Source of the DNA: Paraburkholderia translucens
GTDB lineage: Bacteria; Pseudomonadota; Gammaproteobacteria; Burkholderiales; Burkholderiaceae
Direction: 5' to 3'
NCBI RefSeq assembly: GCF_020881035.1
Contig: NZ_JAJITC010000011.1
Location: 62,001-126,000, forward strand
DNA: 64,000 nucleotides
The translations under genes were made by a program, and so were the position numbers. Below the pieces are notes generated by a model. That model did no database searches. It saw nothing but the letters and a program-made list of their open reading frames with translations, and was not told where the DNA came from. Shown one piece after another: positions 26,054 to 34,327 of this stretch (within the stretch, counting starts at the first letter, position 1; the number at the start of each line of letters is the position of its first letter).

Positions 26054-26722
26054 TCAGTTTTCGGGTTCCAGCAAAAGCGTGCCGCAGGCGCGCACACAGG
26101 CGAAAAGCGCGGGGTCGTCGGTGACGCCGAGCCGCGCCATCGCTTCGCGTTTTTGCCGGCTCACGGTGCGGCGATTGCAGCCGAGCGCCATCGCGATCTG
26201 CGCGATGGATTCGCCGTTCACCAGCCTGCGCAGGATGTCGGTCTGCCGCTTCGACAACAGCAGTGCCGACACGAGCACACCGTTATCCTGCTTCGAACGA
26301 GCAAGCGTTTCGGCCACCGAGCGGCCCAGGTAGCGCGCGCCGCGCGCGCTTTCGGTGATCGCCCGCGGCAGTTCGTCGAGCGAATCGGTTTTCCCGATCA
26401 CGCTGACGGCGCCATCGGAGGCGATGACGCGCAACATCGCGGCGTCCGTCTGCGCGGTCACGACGACAACGCGCAATGAAGGCCACGCGCGGCGGATGCG
26501 CCGGATCATGGCGATGCCGTCGCCGATTTCGCCGGCGGGCTCCGGCATGGAAAGATCGACGGAGAGCACATCGCACGGCGTGCGTTGCAGCATGGCTATC
26601 AACGCGGTGGGCGTGCGCGCCTCACCGACGACAGACAGTCCCTCGCACCGCTTCAGTGTCGATTTCAGGCCAAGCAGGACGAAAGGATGATCGTCCGCCA
26701 GAATGATTCGAAGATTCGCCAC
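26054..26722 (-). CDS. RcsB-like response regulator (NarL/LuxR-type HTH), copy 3
   Basis: A 222-residue regulator that begins with GTG. The receiver has D10-D11, phospho-acceptor D56 in LSVDLSMPEP and the lysine in VIGKTD. The HTH reads IAMALGCNRRTVSRQKREAMARLG. It is the most divergent of the three. It lies 133 bases upstream of regulator 2 on the same strand. All three keep the residues needed for phosphorylation, so each could be active. A single kinase gene is nearby, so either one kinase feeds several regulators or partners lie elsewhere. Confidence 0.92.
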   Translation of the reverse strand: MANLRIILADDHPFVLLGLKSTLKRCEGLSVVGEARTPTALIAMLQRTPCDVLSVDLSMPEPAGEIGDGIAMIRRIRRAWPSLRVVVVTAQTDAAMLRVIASDGAVSVIGKTDSLDELPRAITESARGARYLGRSVAETLARSKQDNGVLVSALLLSKRQTDILRRLVNGESIAQIAMALGCNRRTVSRQKREAMARLGVTDDPALFACVRACGTLLLEPEN

Positions 26723-27151
26723 GATTGATTTCGCTCGTCATATGAGTGGTGGGTGCAGCCGCAGGAACTGCCATGCATGCGTCGGCCCGCGTCGCGGCAC
26801 TCAAGCGACTGCCGCAAAGGACATCTCATCACCCTCATACAATCACGACAATCGGAGCCTTCCGAATCCGGCTCGAGCATTGGGATTATTCGCAGCTCTA
26901 CAAAGCAATCCGCATCGCGCTCTGTTTCAGCACCTCGCGGCTCGTTCGTTGCCAGCCGAAAGCCGCCGCCCGAGGCGCATCCGGCGCGCATCCTTGTCGC
27001 AGATCAAAGTTTTGGCCTGGCAATTGCCTCATCATTGCGCCTCAGTAGTTCGCGTTCCCGAACAAGCCCGTTGCGGATTCATCAGGCAATCCGCACACGC
27101 GCGCAGGGTAAATAAATCGAGCAATAAGAACGTTCCCCAACGAGGCCCGGT
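26723..27151. other. Divergent intergenic region, regulator 3 / cytochrome operon
   Basis: A 429-base gap between regulator 3 (minus) and the cytochrome oxidase operon (plus). The open frames present lack any recognisable family pattern and start sites. I see no clear FNR/ANR-type box (TTGAT-N4-ATCAA) and no strong promoter hexamers. The gap must hold the promoters for both units. Confidence 0.5.
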
Positions 27152-27880
27152 GTGTATCGCAAAACTATCGGCTTTGCGGTGCTGTTGGTGTTATGCGCGC
27201 TTCACGCGTTGTGGAGCGGCGTCGCTTTCGCGGCCACCGACGCAGCAGCGGGCGCGATGCCCACGGCGATGGACCAGCGCGTGCGCGCTTGCACGTCGTG
27301 TCACGGCGTGCAAGGCCAGGGCCGCAGAAACGACTACTTTCCACGCATCGCCGGCAAGCCGGCCGAGTACCTGTTCAATCAGCTGATCGCATTTCGCGAC
27401 GGCGGCCGCACGTATCCGCCGATGGGCTATCTGCTCGCGTTCCTGCCCGACGACTACCTGCATCAGATCAGTGAGTATTTCGCGGCCCTGCAGCCGCCTT
27501 ACCCCGAATCCGATCACGCCGCCGTACCGCCGAAACTGCTCGCCGCCGGCGAAAAGCTCGTCGAGCATGGCGACTCGGCGCGCGGCATACCGGCGTGCAT
27601 CGCCTGTCACGGTGCGCGCATGACCGGCACTCAGCCCGGCATTCCGGGTCTGCTCGGGTTGCACGCGAGCTACATCGCCGGACAGATGGGCACCTGGCGT
27701 TCGGGCACGCGCCACGCGCCCGCACCGGACTGCATGCACACGATCGCGCTCAAGCTGAACGACAGCGACATTGCCGCGGTATCGAACTGGCTCGCGCGCC
27801 AGCCGCGTCCCGACGATCCTCGGCCCGCACCGGCATCCGCCGCGCGGCTGCCCCTCGCTTGCGGGAGCCAACCGCAATGA
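27152..27880 (+). CDS. Dihaem cytochrome c (c4-like), first gene of oxidase operon
   Basis: A 242-residue secreted cytochrome c. A signal peptide covers about 1-27 (cut after VAFA). Two haem-binding motifs are seen: CTSCH (47-51) and CIACH (149-153), in two similar halves, as in cytochrome c4. It probably passes electrons to the oxidase encoded downstream. The start is GTG at 27152 with GAGG upstream. Its stop overlaps the next start (ATGA), which indicates translational coupling. Confidence 0.88.
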   Translation: MYRKTIGFAVLLVLCALHALWSGVAFAATDAAAGAMPTAMDQRVRACTSCHGVQGQGRRNDYFPRIAGKPAEYLFNQLIAFRDGGRTYPPMGYLLAFLPDDYLHQISEYFAALQPPYPESDHAAVPPKLLAAGEKLVEHGDSARGIPACIACHGARMTGTQPGIPGLLGLHASYIAGQMGTWRSGTRHAPAPDCMHTIALKLNDSDIAAVSNWLARQPRPDDPRPAPASAARLPLACGSQPQ

Positions 27881-29214
27881 AGCCGACACTTCGCCCGTCC
27901 GGTTGGATGCGCCTGGCAAGCATGGCCAGCGTCCTTGCGACCGGCAGCCTCGCGCTGGCGTTGCTGGTCCATGCACCGTTTGCCACGACGGCGCATGCCG
28001 CCACCGCCGCCCCCCAAGGCACCGAAACGGCCGCCACCACAGCCAATGCCGACACCCGCCCCGACATCGTCAAACGCGGCGAATACCTCGCGCGCGCGGG
28101 CGACTGCATCGCGTGTCACACCGCGCCGCGCGGCAGGCTGTTCGCCGGCGGCCTCGCGATGGAAACGCCGTTCGGCACCCTGTACTCGCCGAACATCACA
28201 CCGGACCCGCAGTACGGCATCGGCACCTGGAGCGAGGAAGCCTTCTTCAACATGATGCGCACGGGCAAGAAACCGGACGGCGCGCTGATTTATCCCGCCA
28301 TGCCGATCGCCCAGTACACGAAGGTTACGCGCGAGGATTCGAATGCGATCTTCGCGTTTCTGAAAACCGTCGAGCCGGTGCGTCAGCCGAACCGGCCGCA
28401 CACGCTGCGCTTCCCGTTCAATCAGCGCGATCTGCTGTACGGCTGGCGCACCCTTTATTTCCGCGAGGGCGAGTTCAAGCCCGATCCGGCCAAATCGGTC
28501 GAATGGAATCGCGGCGCGTATCTGGTCGAAGGGCTCGGGCACTGCACGATGTGCCACACGCGCATCAACATGCTGGGCGGCTCGTCGCCGCGCGAGCAGT
28601 TCGCCGGCGGCCTGATTCCGGTGCAGAACTGGTACGCGCCGTCGCTGACCTCGGACAAGGACGGCGGGCTCGGCGACTGGAGCATCGAGGACATCGTCGA
28701 TCTGTTGCAAGCGGGCATCTCCAGGCGCGGCGCCGTCTACGGTCCGATGGCCGAAGTCACTTATCACAGCCTTCAATACCTGGCGGACGAGGACATCCGC
28801 GCGATCGGCGTCTACCTGAAGTCACTGCCCGACGTTCAAGGCCGCAAGAGCGGCCCGAGCGCGACGCCGGACCCCAAGGTGTTCGCACTCGGCAAGCAGA
28901 TCTACGCGGACAAATGCGCGATCTGCCACGGCGACAATGGCGAGGGACAGCTGCCGCATTACCCGCCGCTCGCGGGCAACCAGTCGATCGAAATGGATTC
29001 GAACGTCAATCCGATCCGCATCGTGCTGAACGGCGGCTTTCCTCCAGGCACGATCCGCAATCCGCAGCCGTTCGGCATGCCGCCGTTCGGCCAGGAGCTG
29101 AACGACACCGAGGCGGCCGCCGTCGTCACGTTCATCCGCACCGCATGGGGTAATCACGGCCTGCCGGTGACGGCCCACGAGGTCAACGAGCTGCGCAAGG
29201 CGCCACTGCATTGA
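27877..29214 (+). CDS. Trihaem cytochrome c (AdhB-like dehydrogenase cytochrome subunit type)
   Basis: A 445-residue periplasmic cytochrome with three CxxCH motifs: C77-H81, C223-H227 and C347-H351. A long signal/anchor segment lies at about 11-42. It resembles the three-haem subunits of membrane dehydrogenases for alcohols, gluconate or aldehydes (DCIACHTAPRG, FAGGL, GPMAEVTYHSLQYL). Such subunits normally take electrons from a dehydrogenase and reduce quinone or an oxidase. No dehydrogenase gene is near; instead it is coupled to an oxidase. The ATG at 27877 overlaps the preceding stop. Confidence 0.88.
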   Translation: MKPTLRPSGWMRLASMASVLATGSLALALLVHAPFATTAHAATAAPQGTETAATTANADTRPDIVKRGEYLARAGDCIACHTAPRGRLFAGGLAMETPFGTLYSPNITPDPQYGIGTWSEEAFFNMMRTGKKPDGALIYPAMPIAQYTKVTREDSNAIFAFLKTVEPVRQPNRPHTLRFPFNQRDLLYGWRTLYFREGEFKPDPAKSVEWNRGAYLVEGLGHCTMCHTRINMLGGSSPREQFAGGLIPVQNWYAPSLTSDKDGGLGDWSIEDIVDLLQAGISRRGAVYGPMAEVTYHSLQYLADEDIRAIGVYLKSLPDVQGRKSGPSATPDPKVFALGKQIYADKCAICHGDNGEGQLPHYPPLAGNQSIEMDSNVNPIRIVLNGGFPPGTIRNPQPFGMPPFGQELNDTEAAAVVTFIRTAWGNHGLPVTAHEVNELRKAPLH

Positions 29215-29265
29215 GCTGCCGCACCCAAGCGCCGCACCGAAGCGCCGCATAGGAGATCACTCGAC

Positions 29266-29442
29266 ATGAAAGCGAACGACCCGCACAGCGTCTCCCCGCC
29301 GGGCGACGACGAAGTCGAACACGTCGTCGCGGCCGGTCCGCGCGGCGCGATCGCCCTGGCTGGCGTCGCCACGGTGATCGTGATGGCGATCTGGGTGGCC
29401 TTCTACTTTTTTGCGTTTTTGCCGCGCGGCATCATCCACTGA
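29266..29442 (+). CDS. Small oxidase subunit (IIa-like), 58 residues
   Basis: A 58-residue protein: MKANDPHSVSPPGDDEVEH start, then a glycine/alanine-rich lead and one transmembrane helix (about 28-52), ending LPRGIIH. The ATG has AGGAG ten bases upstream, and the stop is two bases before the subunit II start. Its position and single helix resemble subunit IIa of the Thermus ba3 oxidase. It is easily missed because it is short. Confidence 0.75.
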   Translation: MKANDPHSVSPPGDDEVEHVVAAGPRGAIALAGVATVIVMAIWVAFYFFAFLPRGIIH

Positions 29443-29444
29443 CC

Positions 29445-30017
29445 ATGTCGACCGACTCTACTCATCAACCCGGTAGCGGCCACGCGGTCGCATTGCGCGC
29501 CGAGCGGCGCTGGGCGATCTTCGCGGTCGCGCTGATCGTGCTGATGCTCGCCGTGATCGTCTTCTCGGGCGTGCATTGGGCGATGATGCCGCCATCGCGC
29601 GTCGAGACCATCGACCCGTCGCGCTTGCAGCTTTCCGGCGAATTCGCCGAGGACAATCTCGGCAGCGCGGTGCAGCCGGACGGCTCGGTGATCGTGCGCT
29701 TCATCGCGCAACAGTACTCGTTCACACCGCAATGCCTGCTCGTGCCCGCCGATACCCGAGTCACGATCCGCACCACCAGCGCCGACGTCATACACGGCCT
29801 GCTCGTCACCGGCACCAACATCAACACGATGGTCGTGCCCGGCTACGTCGCGACGCTCAATACCGAGTTCGACCAACCCGCCGATCACACGATGCCGTGC
29901 CACGAATACTGCGGCTTCGGCCATCAGACCATGTGGGCGCACGTGAAGGTGATCGACAAAGCCGCCTTTTTCGAACAGGCCCGACAATCACGGAGACTGA
30001 GCTGTGTTCCACGCTAA
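29445..30017 (+). CDS. Cytochrome c oxidase subunit II (ba3-type, CuA)
   Basis: A 190-residue subunit with one N-terminal membrane helix (about 22-46) and a periplasmic cupredoxin domain. The CuA ligands are present: the histidine in DVIHGLL and the motif CHEYCGFGHQTM, which supplies two cysteines, the glutamate carbonyl, a histidine and a methionine. The short single-helix form fits B-family (ba3) oxidases. Its end overlaps the subunit I start by 14 bases. It takes electrons from a cytochrome c. Confidence 0.92.
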   Translation: MSTDSTHQPGSGHAVALRAERRWAIFAVALIVLMLAVIVFSGVHWAMMPPSRVETIDPSRLQLSGEFAEDNLGSAVQPDGSVIVRFIAQQYSFTPQCLLVPADTRVTIRTTSADVIHGLLVTGTNINTMVVPGYVATLNTEFDQPADHTMPCHEYCGFGHQTMWAHVKVIDKAAFFEQARQSRRLSCVPR

Positions 30018-31629
30018 GCGACTCGTACTCGCGCATTTCTGGCTCGCCTTCATCTCGTTCGCGATCGCGCTGTGCCTCGGCGCGTGGCAGATGCTGGTGC
30101 GCAGTCCCCTGTTGCCGTGGGTCGGCGATCCCGAGCTTTACTATCGATCGGTGACCGCGCACGGCACCGTGATGGCCTACGTGCTGCCGACGCTGGTCGC
30201 GATGGGCTTCGGCTACGCGATCGTCGAGCTCGCACTCGCGCAGCGCCTCGTCGGCCTCAAATGGGCGTGGGCCGCGCTCATCACGCTGGTGGTCGGCGCG
30301 GTGATGGCGATGGTGCCGGTCGCGCTCGGCCAGGCCTCGGTGCTCTTCACGTTCTATCCGCCGATGATCGGCAGCCCGTTCTATTACCTCGGCGTCGTGC
30401 TCGTGGTGGTCGGCTCGTGGATTTGGGTTGCGCTGATGCACGTGAACCTGCGCATCTGGAAGCGCGCGAATCCCGGCAAGCCCGTACCGCTCGCGATGTT
30501 CGCGAACGTGGCGGGCGCGTACCTGTGGGCATGGACCGCGATCGGCGCGGCGCTCGAGATCCTGTTCCAGATCCTGCCGGTCGCGCTCGGCTTCGCCCAC
30601 ACGATCGACGCAGGACTCGCTCGCGTGCTGTTCTCGTGGACGCTGCACGCGATCGTCTACTTCTGGCTGATTCCCGCGTACATCGCGTATTACACGCTGG
30701 TGCCGCGCGCGATCGGCGGACGGCTCTACAGCGATTCGATGGCGCGCGTGTCGTTCATCCTGTTCCTCGTGTTCGCGATGCCCATCGGCATCCATCACCT
30801 GTTCGTCGATCCGCAGGTCGGCGCGGGCTTCAAGTTCGTGCACGCGGTGTTCACCGGCATGGTGTCGGTGCCGACGCTGCTGACCGTGTTCACGATCTGC
30901 GCATCGGTGGAAATCGCGGGCCGGCTGCGCGGCGGCAAGGGCGCGCTCGGTTGGCTCACCGCGTTGCCCTGGAGCAATCCGATGATGCTGGTGCTCGCGT
31001 TCTCGTTCGTGATGCTCGGCTTCGGCGGCGCGGGCGGGCTCATCAACATGAGCTATCAGCTGAACTCGACCGTGCACAACACGCAGTGGGTGACCGGCCA
31101 CTTCCACCTGATTTTCGGCGGCGCGATCGTCATCATGTACTTCGCGATCGCGTACGAACTGTGGCCGCAACTGACCGGCCGCGCGATCGTTTCGGCGAAA
31201 CTGGTGCGCACGCAATTGTGGCTGTGGTTCATCGGCATGATGGTGGTCACGATACCGTGGCATTGGGTCGGCCTGCTCGGCGCGCCGCGCCGCATGGCCT
31301 ATTACGACTACGCCATGGCAGGCATGCAGGGGCAGGGACTGTTGGTCGTCGTGTCCGCGATCGGCGGATTGATCCTGCTGGTGTCCGGCCTGCTGTTCGT
31401 CTATATCCTCGCAAAGTCGCAATTCGGACCCGTTGAAGTGCCGCCGGCGTTCCGCTTCGCGAGCCCGGCGCACCCGGTCGAGCGCGTGCCCGTCGCGCTC
31501 AACAGCTTCGGCCTCTGGGTCGCGCTGATGATCGGGCTTACCGTCGTCAATTACAGCTTCCCGATCGTCCAGATGCTCAGATTGCCGCAGACATCAGTGC
31601 CGGCTGTCGTCATCGGAGCACAGCGATGA
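30004..31629 (+). CDS. Cytochrome c oxidase subunit I (B-family, ba3-like)
   Basis: A 541-residue catalytic haem-copper subunit. Ligands seen: low-spin haem histidine in VTAHGTVMAY; CuB histidine and cross-linked tyrosine in LHAIVYFWL (HxxxY); the CuB pair in IHHLFVDP; haem ligands in TGHFHLIFGG. The sequence fits the Thermus ba3 type, and the glutamate of the A-family D-channel is not apparent. It reduces O2 to water and pumps protons across the inner membrane. The start is GTG with GGAG upstream, inside the end of subunit II. Its stop overlaps the next start (ATGA). No subunit III gene is present, as expected for the family. Confidence 0.94.
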   Translation: MFHAKRLVLAHFWLAFISFAIALCLGAWQMLVRSPLLPWVGDPELYYRSVTAHGTVMAYVLPTLVAMGFGYAIVELALAQRLVGLKWAWAALITLVVGAVMAMVPVALGQASVLFTFYPPMIGSPFYYLGVVLVVVGSWIWVALMHVNLRIWKRANPGKPVPLAMFANVAGAYLWAWTAIGAALEILFQILPVALGFAHTIDAGLARVLFSWTLHAIVYFWLIPAYIAYYTLVPRAIGGRLYSDSMARVSFILFLVFAMPIGIHHLFVDPQVGAGFKFVHAVFTGMVSVPTLLTVFTICASVEIAGRLRGGKGALGWLTALPWSNPMMLVLAFSFVMLGFGGAGGLINMSYQLNSTVHNTQWVTGHFHLIFGGAIVIMYFAIAYELWPQLTGRAIVSAKLVRTQLWLWFIGMMVVTIPWHWVGLLGAPRRMAYYDYAMAGMQGQGLLVVVSAIGGLILLVSGLLFVYILAKSQFGPVEVPPAFRFASPAHPVERVPVALNSFGLWVALMIGLTVVNYSFPIVQMLRLPQTSVPAVVIGAQR

Positions 31630-32432
31630 ACGACGAACGCCTGATCACCCTGCGCAATCCGTGGTTCGTGTGGAGCGTCGGCGGGACTATCGCGATCGCG
31701 ATCGTCTCGATCCTGATCGGCTTCGTGTGGCTGCCGTCGGCGAGCAGCGCGTTCGGCGACCTCGGCCTGTGGGCGAGAATTTGCGGCGCCGCCGGCGTGC
31801 CGTCGAGCTGGTACAGCGGCAACGCGCAGAGCCAGGTGCCGAGCGACGTCGTCGTGTTGCCGCCTTCGGGCCGGGATCGCCCGATGTTGGATTCGATCGG
31901 CCGCGGCGCAACGCTCGCGACGCAGCACTGCTCGATGTGTCACGGTGTACTCAGCAACGGGCAGGTCACCGCACCTCCGCTCGCCGGGCAGTACGCCGAT
32001 GTGATCTATAAGGAGATGCGCGACTTTCTGAGCGGCCAGCGGCCGAGCGCGGTCATGCAGCCGATCATCGCGGCACGCAGCGACCAGGATCTGCACGATC
32101 TGGCTGCTTACTACGCGTCGCTGCCGCGCGCTGCTCCGATCGAGAAAGCCCGGGCCGGCGAAGGCCCCGATCCGGTTGCGCTCAGGCTCGTGATGCAGGG
32201 CGATCCGCAACGCAATATCGCGCCGTGCGCCGCATGTCATGGCGAGATCGACCGCAAGGGCGCGGCGCCGTGGCTCGGCGGACTATCGGCGGTCTACCTG
32301 GCCGCGCAGTTGCGCGCGTTCGCGTCGGGCGAGCGGCACAACGACATCAACGAGCAGATGCGCAATGTCGCGCGGCAGATGACGCCCGAAGAAATCGACG
32401 CCGTAGCGCGGTACTACGCGGCCATGCAATAG
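31626..32432 (+). CDS. Membrane-anchored dihaem cytochrome c, last gene of oxidase operon
   Basis: A 268-residue cytochrome with an N-terminal membrane helix (about 17-36) and two CxxCH motifs: C102-H106 (CSMCH) and C201-H205 (CAACH). Each half looks like a class I cytochrome c. Because it is anchored and encoded directly after subunit I (ATGA overlap), it is a likely bound electron donor of the oxidase, giving a caa3/cba3-like arrangement. That role is inferred from position. Confidence 0.88.
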   Translation: MNDERLITLRNPWFVWSVGGTIAIAIVSILIGFVWLPSASSAFGDLGLWARICGAAGVPSSWYSGNAQSQVPSDVVVLPPSGRDRPMLDSIGRGATLATQHCSMCHGVLSNGQVTAPPLAGQYADVIYKEMRDFLSGQRPSAVMQPIIAARSDQDLHDLAAYYASLPRAAPIEKARAGEGPDPVALRLVMQGDPQRNIAPCAACHGEIDRKGAAPWLGGLSAVYLAAQLRAFASGERHNDINEQMRNVARQMTPEEIDAVARYYAAMQ

Positions 32433-32468
32433 CGGGCGGTGAAGGGTGGCGCGGCGCCACGGCTCGCG

Positions 32469-34115
32469 TCACGCCGCGGCAAACTCGCCATCCACTCGCC
32501 GCTCACCGGCCACGCGCGCCAGCTTCGCGCCGCGCGCCGCAGCACCGCCACGCGACTCGCTCCCGGTCCGGAACACCGCCACCGCCGCCGACAGGCGCCG
32601 CGCCTGATCTTCCAGCGAGCTCGCCGCCGCGGCCGCCTGCTCGACGAGCGCCGCATTCTGCTGCGTGACTTCGTCCATCTGACCAACCGCGCGATTGACC
32701 TGATCGATGCCGGTGCTTTGTTCGAGCGCCGCCGCCGCGATTTCGCCCATGATCGAACTGACGCGCGCGATCGCGCCGACGATATCGTTCATCGTCGAGC
32801 CCGAGCGCTCGACGAGCTGGGCGCCCTGCTCCACGCGGGTGGTCGACGCCTCGATCAAGCCCTTGATTTCCTTGGCCGCCGCCGCGCTGCGCTGCGCGAG
32901 CGAGCGCACTTCGCTCGCGACGACCGCGAAGCCGCGTCCCTGCTCGCCCGCGCGCGCTGCTTCGACTGCGGCATTGAGCGCGAGGATGTTGGTCTGGAAC
33001 GCGATCCCCTCGATCACGCCGACGATATCGGCGATCCGCCGCGAATCGTCGACGATGCCGTGCATCGTGCCGACCACCTGCCCGGTCAGCTCGCCGCCCC
33101 GCGCGGCCAGTGTCGAGGCGCCCTGCGCGAGCGAACTCGCCTCTTTCGCGTTGTCGGCCGTCTGCTTGACCGTCGAGGTCAGTTCCCCGATGCTCGCGGC
33201 CGTTTGCTCCAGCGCCGCGGCCTGTTCCTCCGTGCGCTGCGACAGGTCGGCATTGCCGGCCGCGATCTCGCTCACGCCGGTATCGATCGATTCGGTGCCT
33301 CGAAGAACTGCGTTCACCGTCGCGATCAGCGACTCCTGCATCTTACGCAGCGCGGCTGCGAGGCGGCCCATTTCGTTGTCGCCGTGCAGTTCGACGCGGC
33401 CGCTCAGGTCGCCGTTCGCGATACGCTCGAACTGCGCGATCGTCGCATCCACCGGCGTGACGATCGAACGCACGAGCACGAAGCGGGCGAGCAAGCCGCC
33501 GATCAGCGACAACACCATGCCGATCGCCACCGTCGTGCTGATGGCGTAGAACAGGTCTTGTGCATCCTTATAGCGCCGCGCGCCGTGATCGAGCTGCAAC
33601 TGCTCGAGCGCGAGCATGGCCTTCTCGTATGCGCTGTACAACGACGGCAGCTTGTGCGCCTGCAATTGCTGGAATGCGTTGGTGTCGCCCGACTTCAGCG
33701 CGGCGAGCGCCGGCTCGACGCCATCGTGCAGGAACGCGTCGCGCTGGTGCTCCATATCGGCGATCAGGCGCTGTTCGGCGGCAGCCGTGCCCGCATGGCT
33801 CAGATAGTTGGCGAGCCGCTCGTCGGAGGCTTTGCGGTACTGATCGAAGCGCTTGAGCACGGCGTTCGCGCCGTCCTGATCGTTCAGCGCGACGAGCGAC
33901 GCGTACGTCGCGAGCGCGAGCCGCAGGCGCAGCAACTGGCCAGAGCTGCCTTCGAGGTCGGCAACGGCTGGGGTGTCGACCGTGTACATCTGTTGCAGCG
34001 ACGCGTTCGACGAGCGCAGCGACAACAATCCCGCGGCCGCGCCGAGCAGCAGCACGATGCCGAAAGACACGATCATCAGGGTCAGGCTGGTGCGAATCGA
34101 CAGATTTTTCAACAT
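32469..34115 (-). CDS. Methyl-accepting chemotaxis protein
   Basis: A 548-residue chemoreceptor. First helix at about 10-31, a periplasmic four-helix ligand domain to about 190 (Tar/4HB type), second helix at about 190-212, a HAMP segment (about 213-265) and a cytoplasmic signalling hairpin with the conserved tip near ALNAAVEAARAGEQGRGFAV. No CheR-binding NWE(T/S)F-like pentapeptide is seen at the C-terminus. The ATG at 34115 has GGAG nine bases upstream; ATG 34130 is an alternative. The ligand is unknown. Converges with the oxidase operon; only 36 bases separate them. Confidence 0.93.
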   Translation of the reverse strand: MLKNLSIRTSLTLMIVSFGIVLLLGAAAGLLSLRSSNASLQQMYTVDTPAVADLEGSSGQLLRLRLALATYASLVALNDQDGANAVLKRFDQYRKASDERLANYLSHAGTAAAEQRLIADMEHQRDAFLHDGVEPALAALKSGDTNAFQQLQAHKLPSLYSAYEKAMLALEQLQLDHGARRYKDAQDLFYAISTTVAIGMVLSLIGGLLARFVLVRSIVTPVDATIAQFERIANGDLSGRVELHGDNEMGRLAAALRKMQESLIATVNAVLRGTESIDTGVSEIAAGNADLSQRTEEQAAALEQTAASIGELTSTVKQTADNAKEASSLAQGASTLAARGGELTGQVVGTMHGIVDDSRRIADIVGVIEGIAFQTNILALNAAVEAARAGEQGRGFAVVASEVRSLAQRSAAAAKEIKGLIEASTTRVEQGAQLVERSGSTMNDIVGAIARVSSIMGEIAAAALEQSTGIDQVNRAVGQMDEVTQQNAALVEQAAAAASSLEDQARRLSAAVAVFRTGSESRGGAAARGAKLARVAGERRVDGEFAAA

Positions 34116-34327
34116 CGAACTGGTCTCCATGGGTTGCCCGGCCGATGGTGCCGGCCGCGCATGCTGCGCCCACGCCGATTGGCCCGGTCCGCAACCTGGC
34201 TGAAAATTAAGCAAACACCGCATTGAGGAACAACGGCGCGTCCCACCAAAACTTTATGGTTGATCGCGTGCGCCGCTTGCGTTAAATCAATAATGCCTCG
34301 AAGCCCCTTTCTGCCCGGAGCGTTCGC

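Noticed and set aside
26723..27151. Possible FNR/ANR box before the oxidase operon
   Set aside because: No TTGAT-N4-ATCAA-like dyad could be found by eye.
29857..31473. Open frame of 538 codons on the minus strand opposite the oxidase subunit genes
   Set aside because: Rich in His, Arg, Asp and Glu with no motif; it shadows subunit I.
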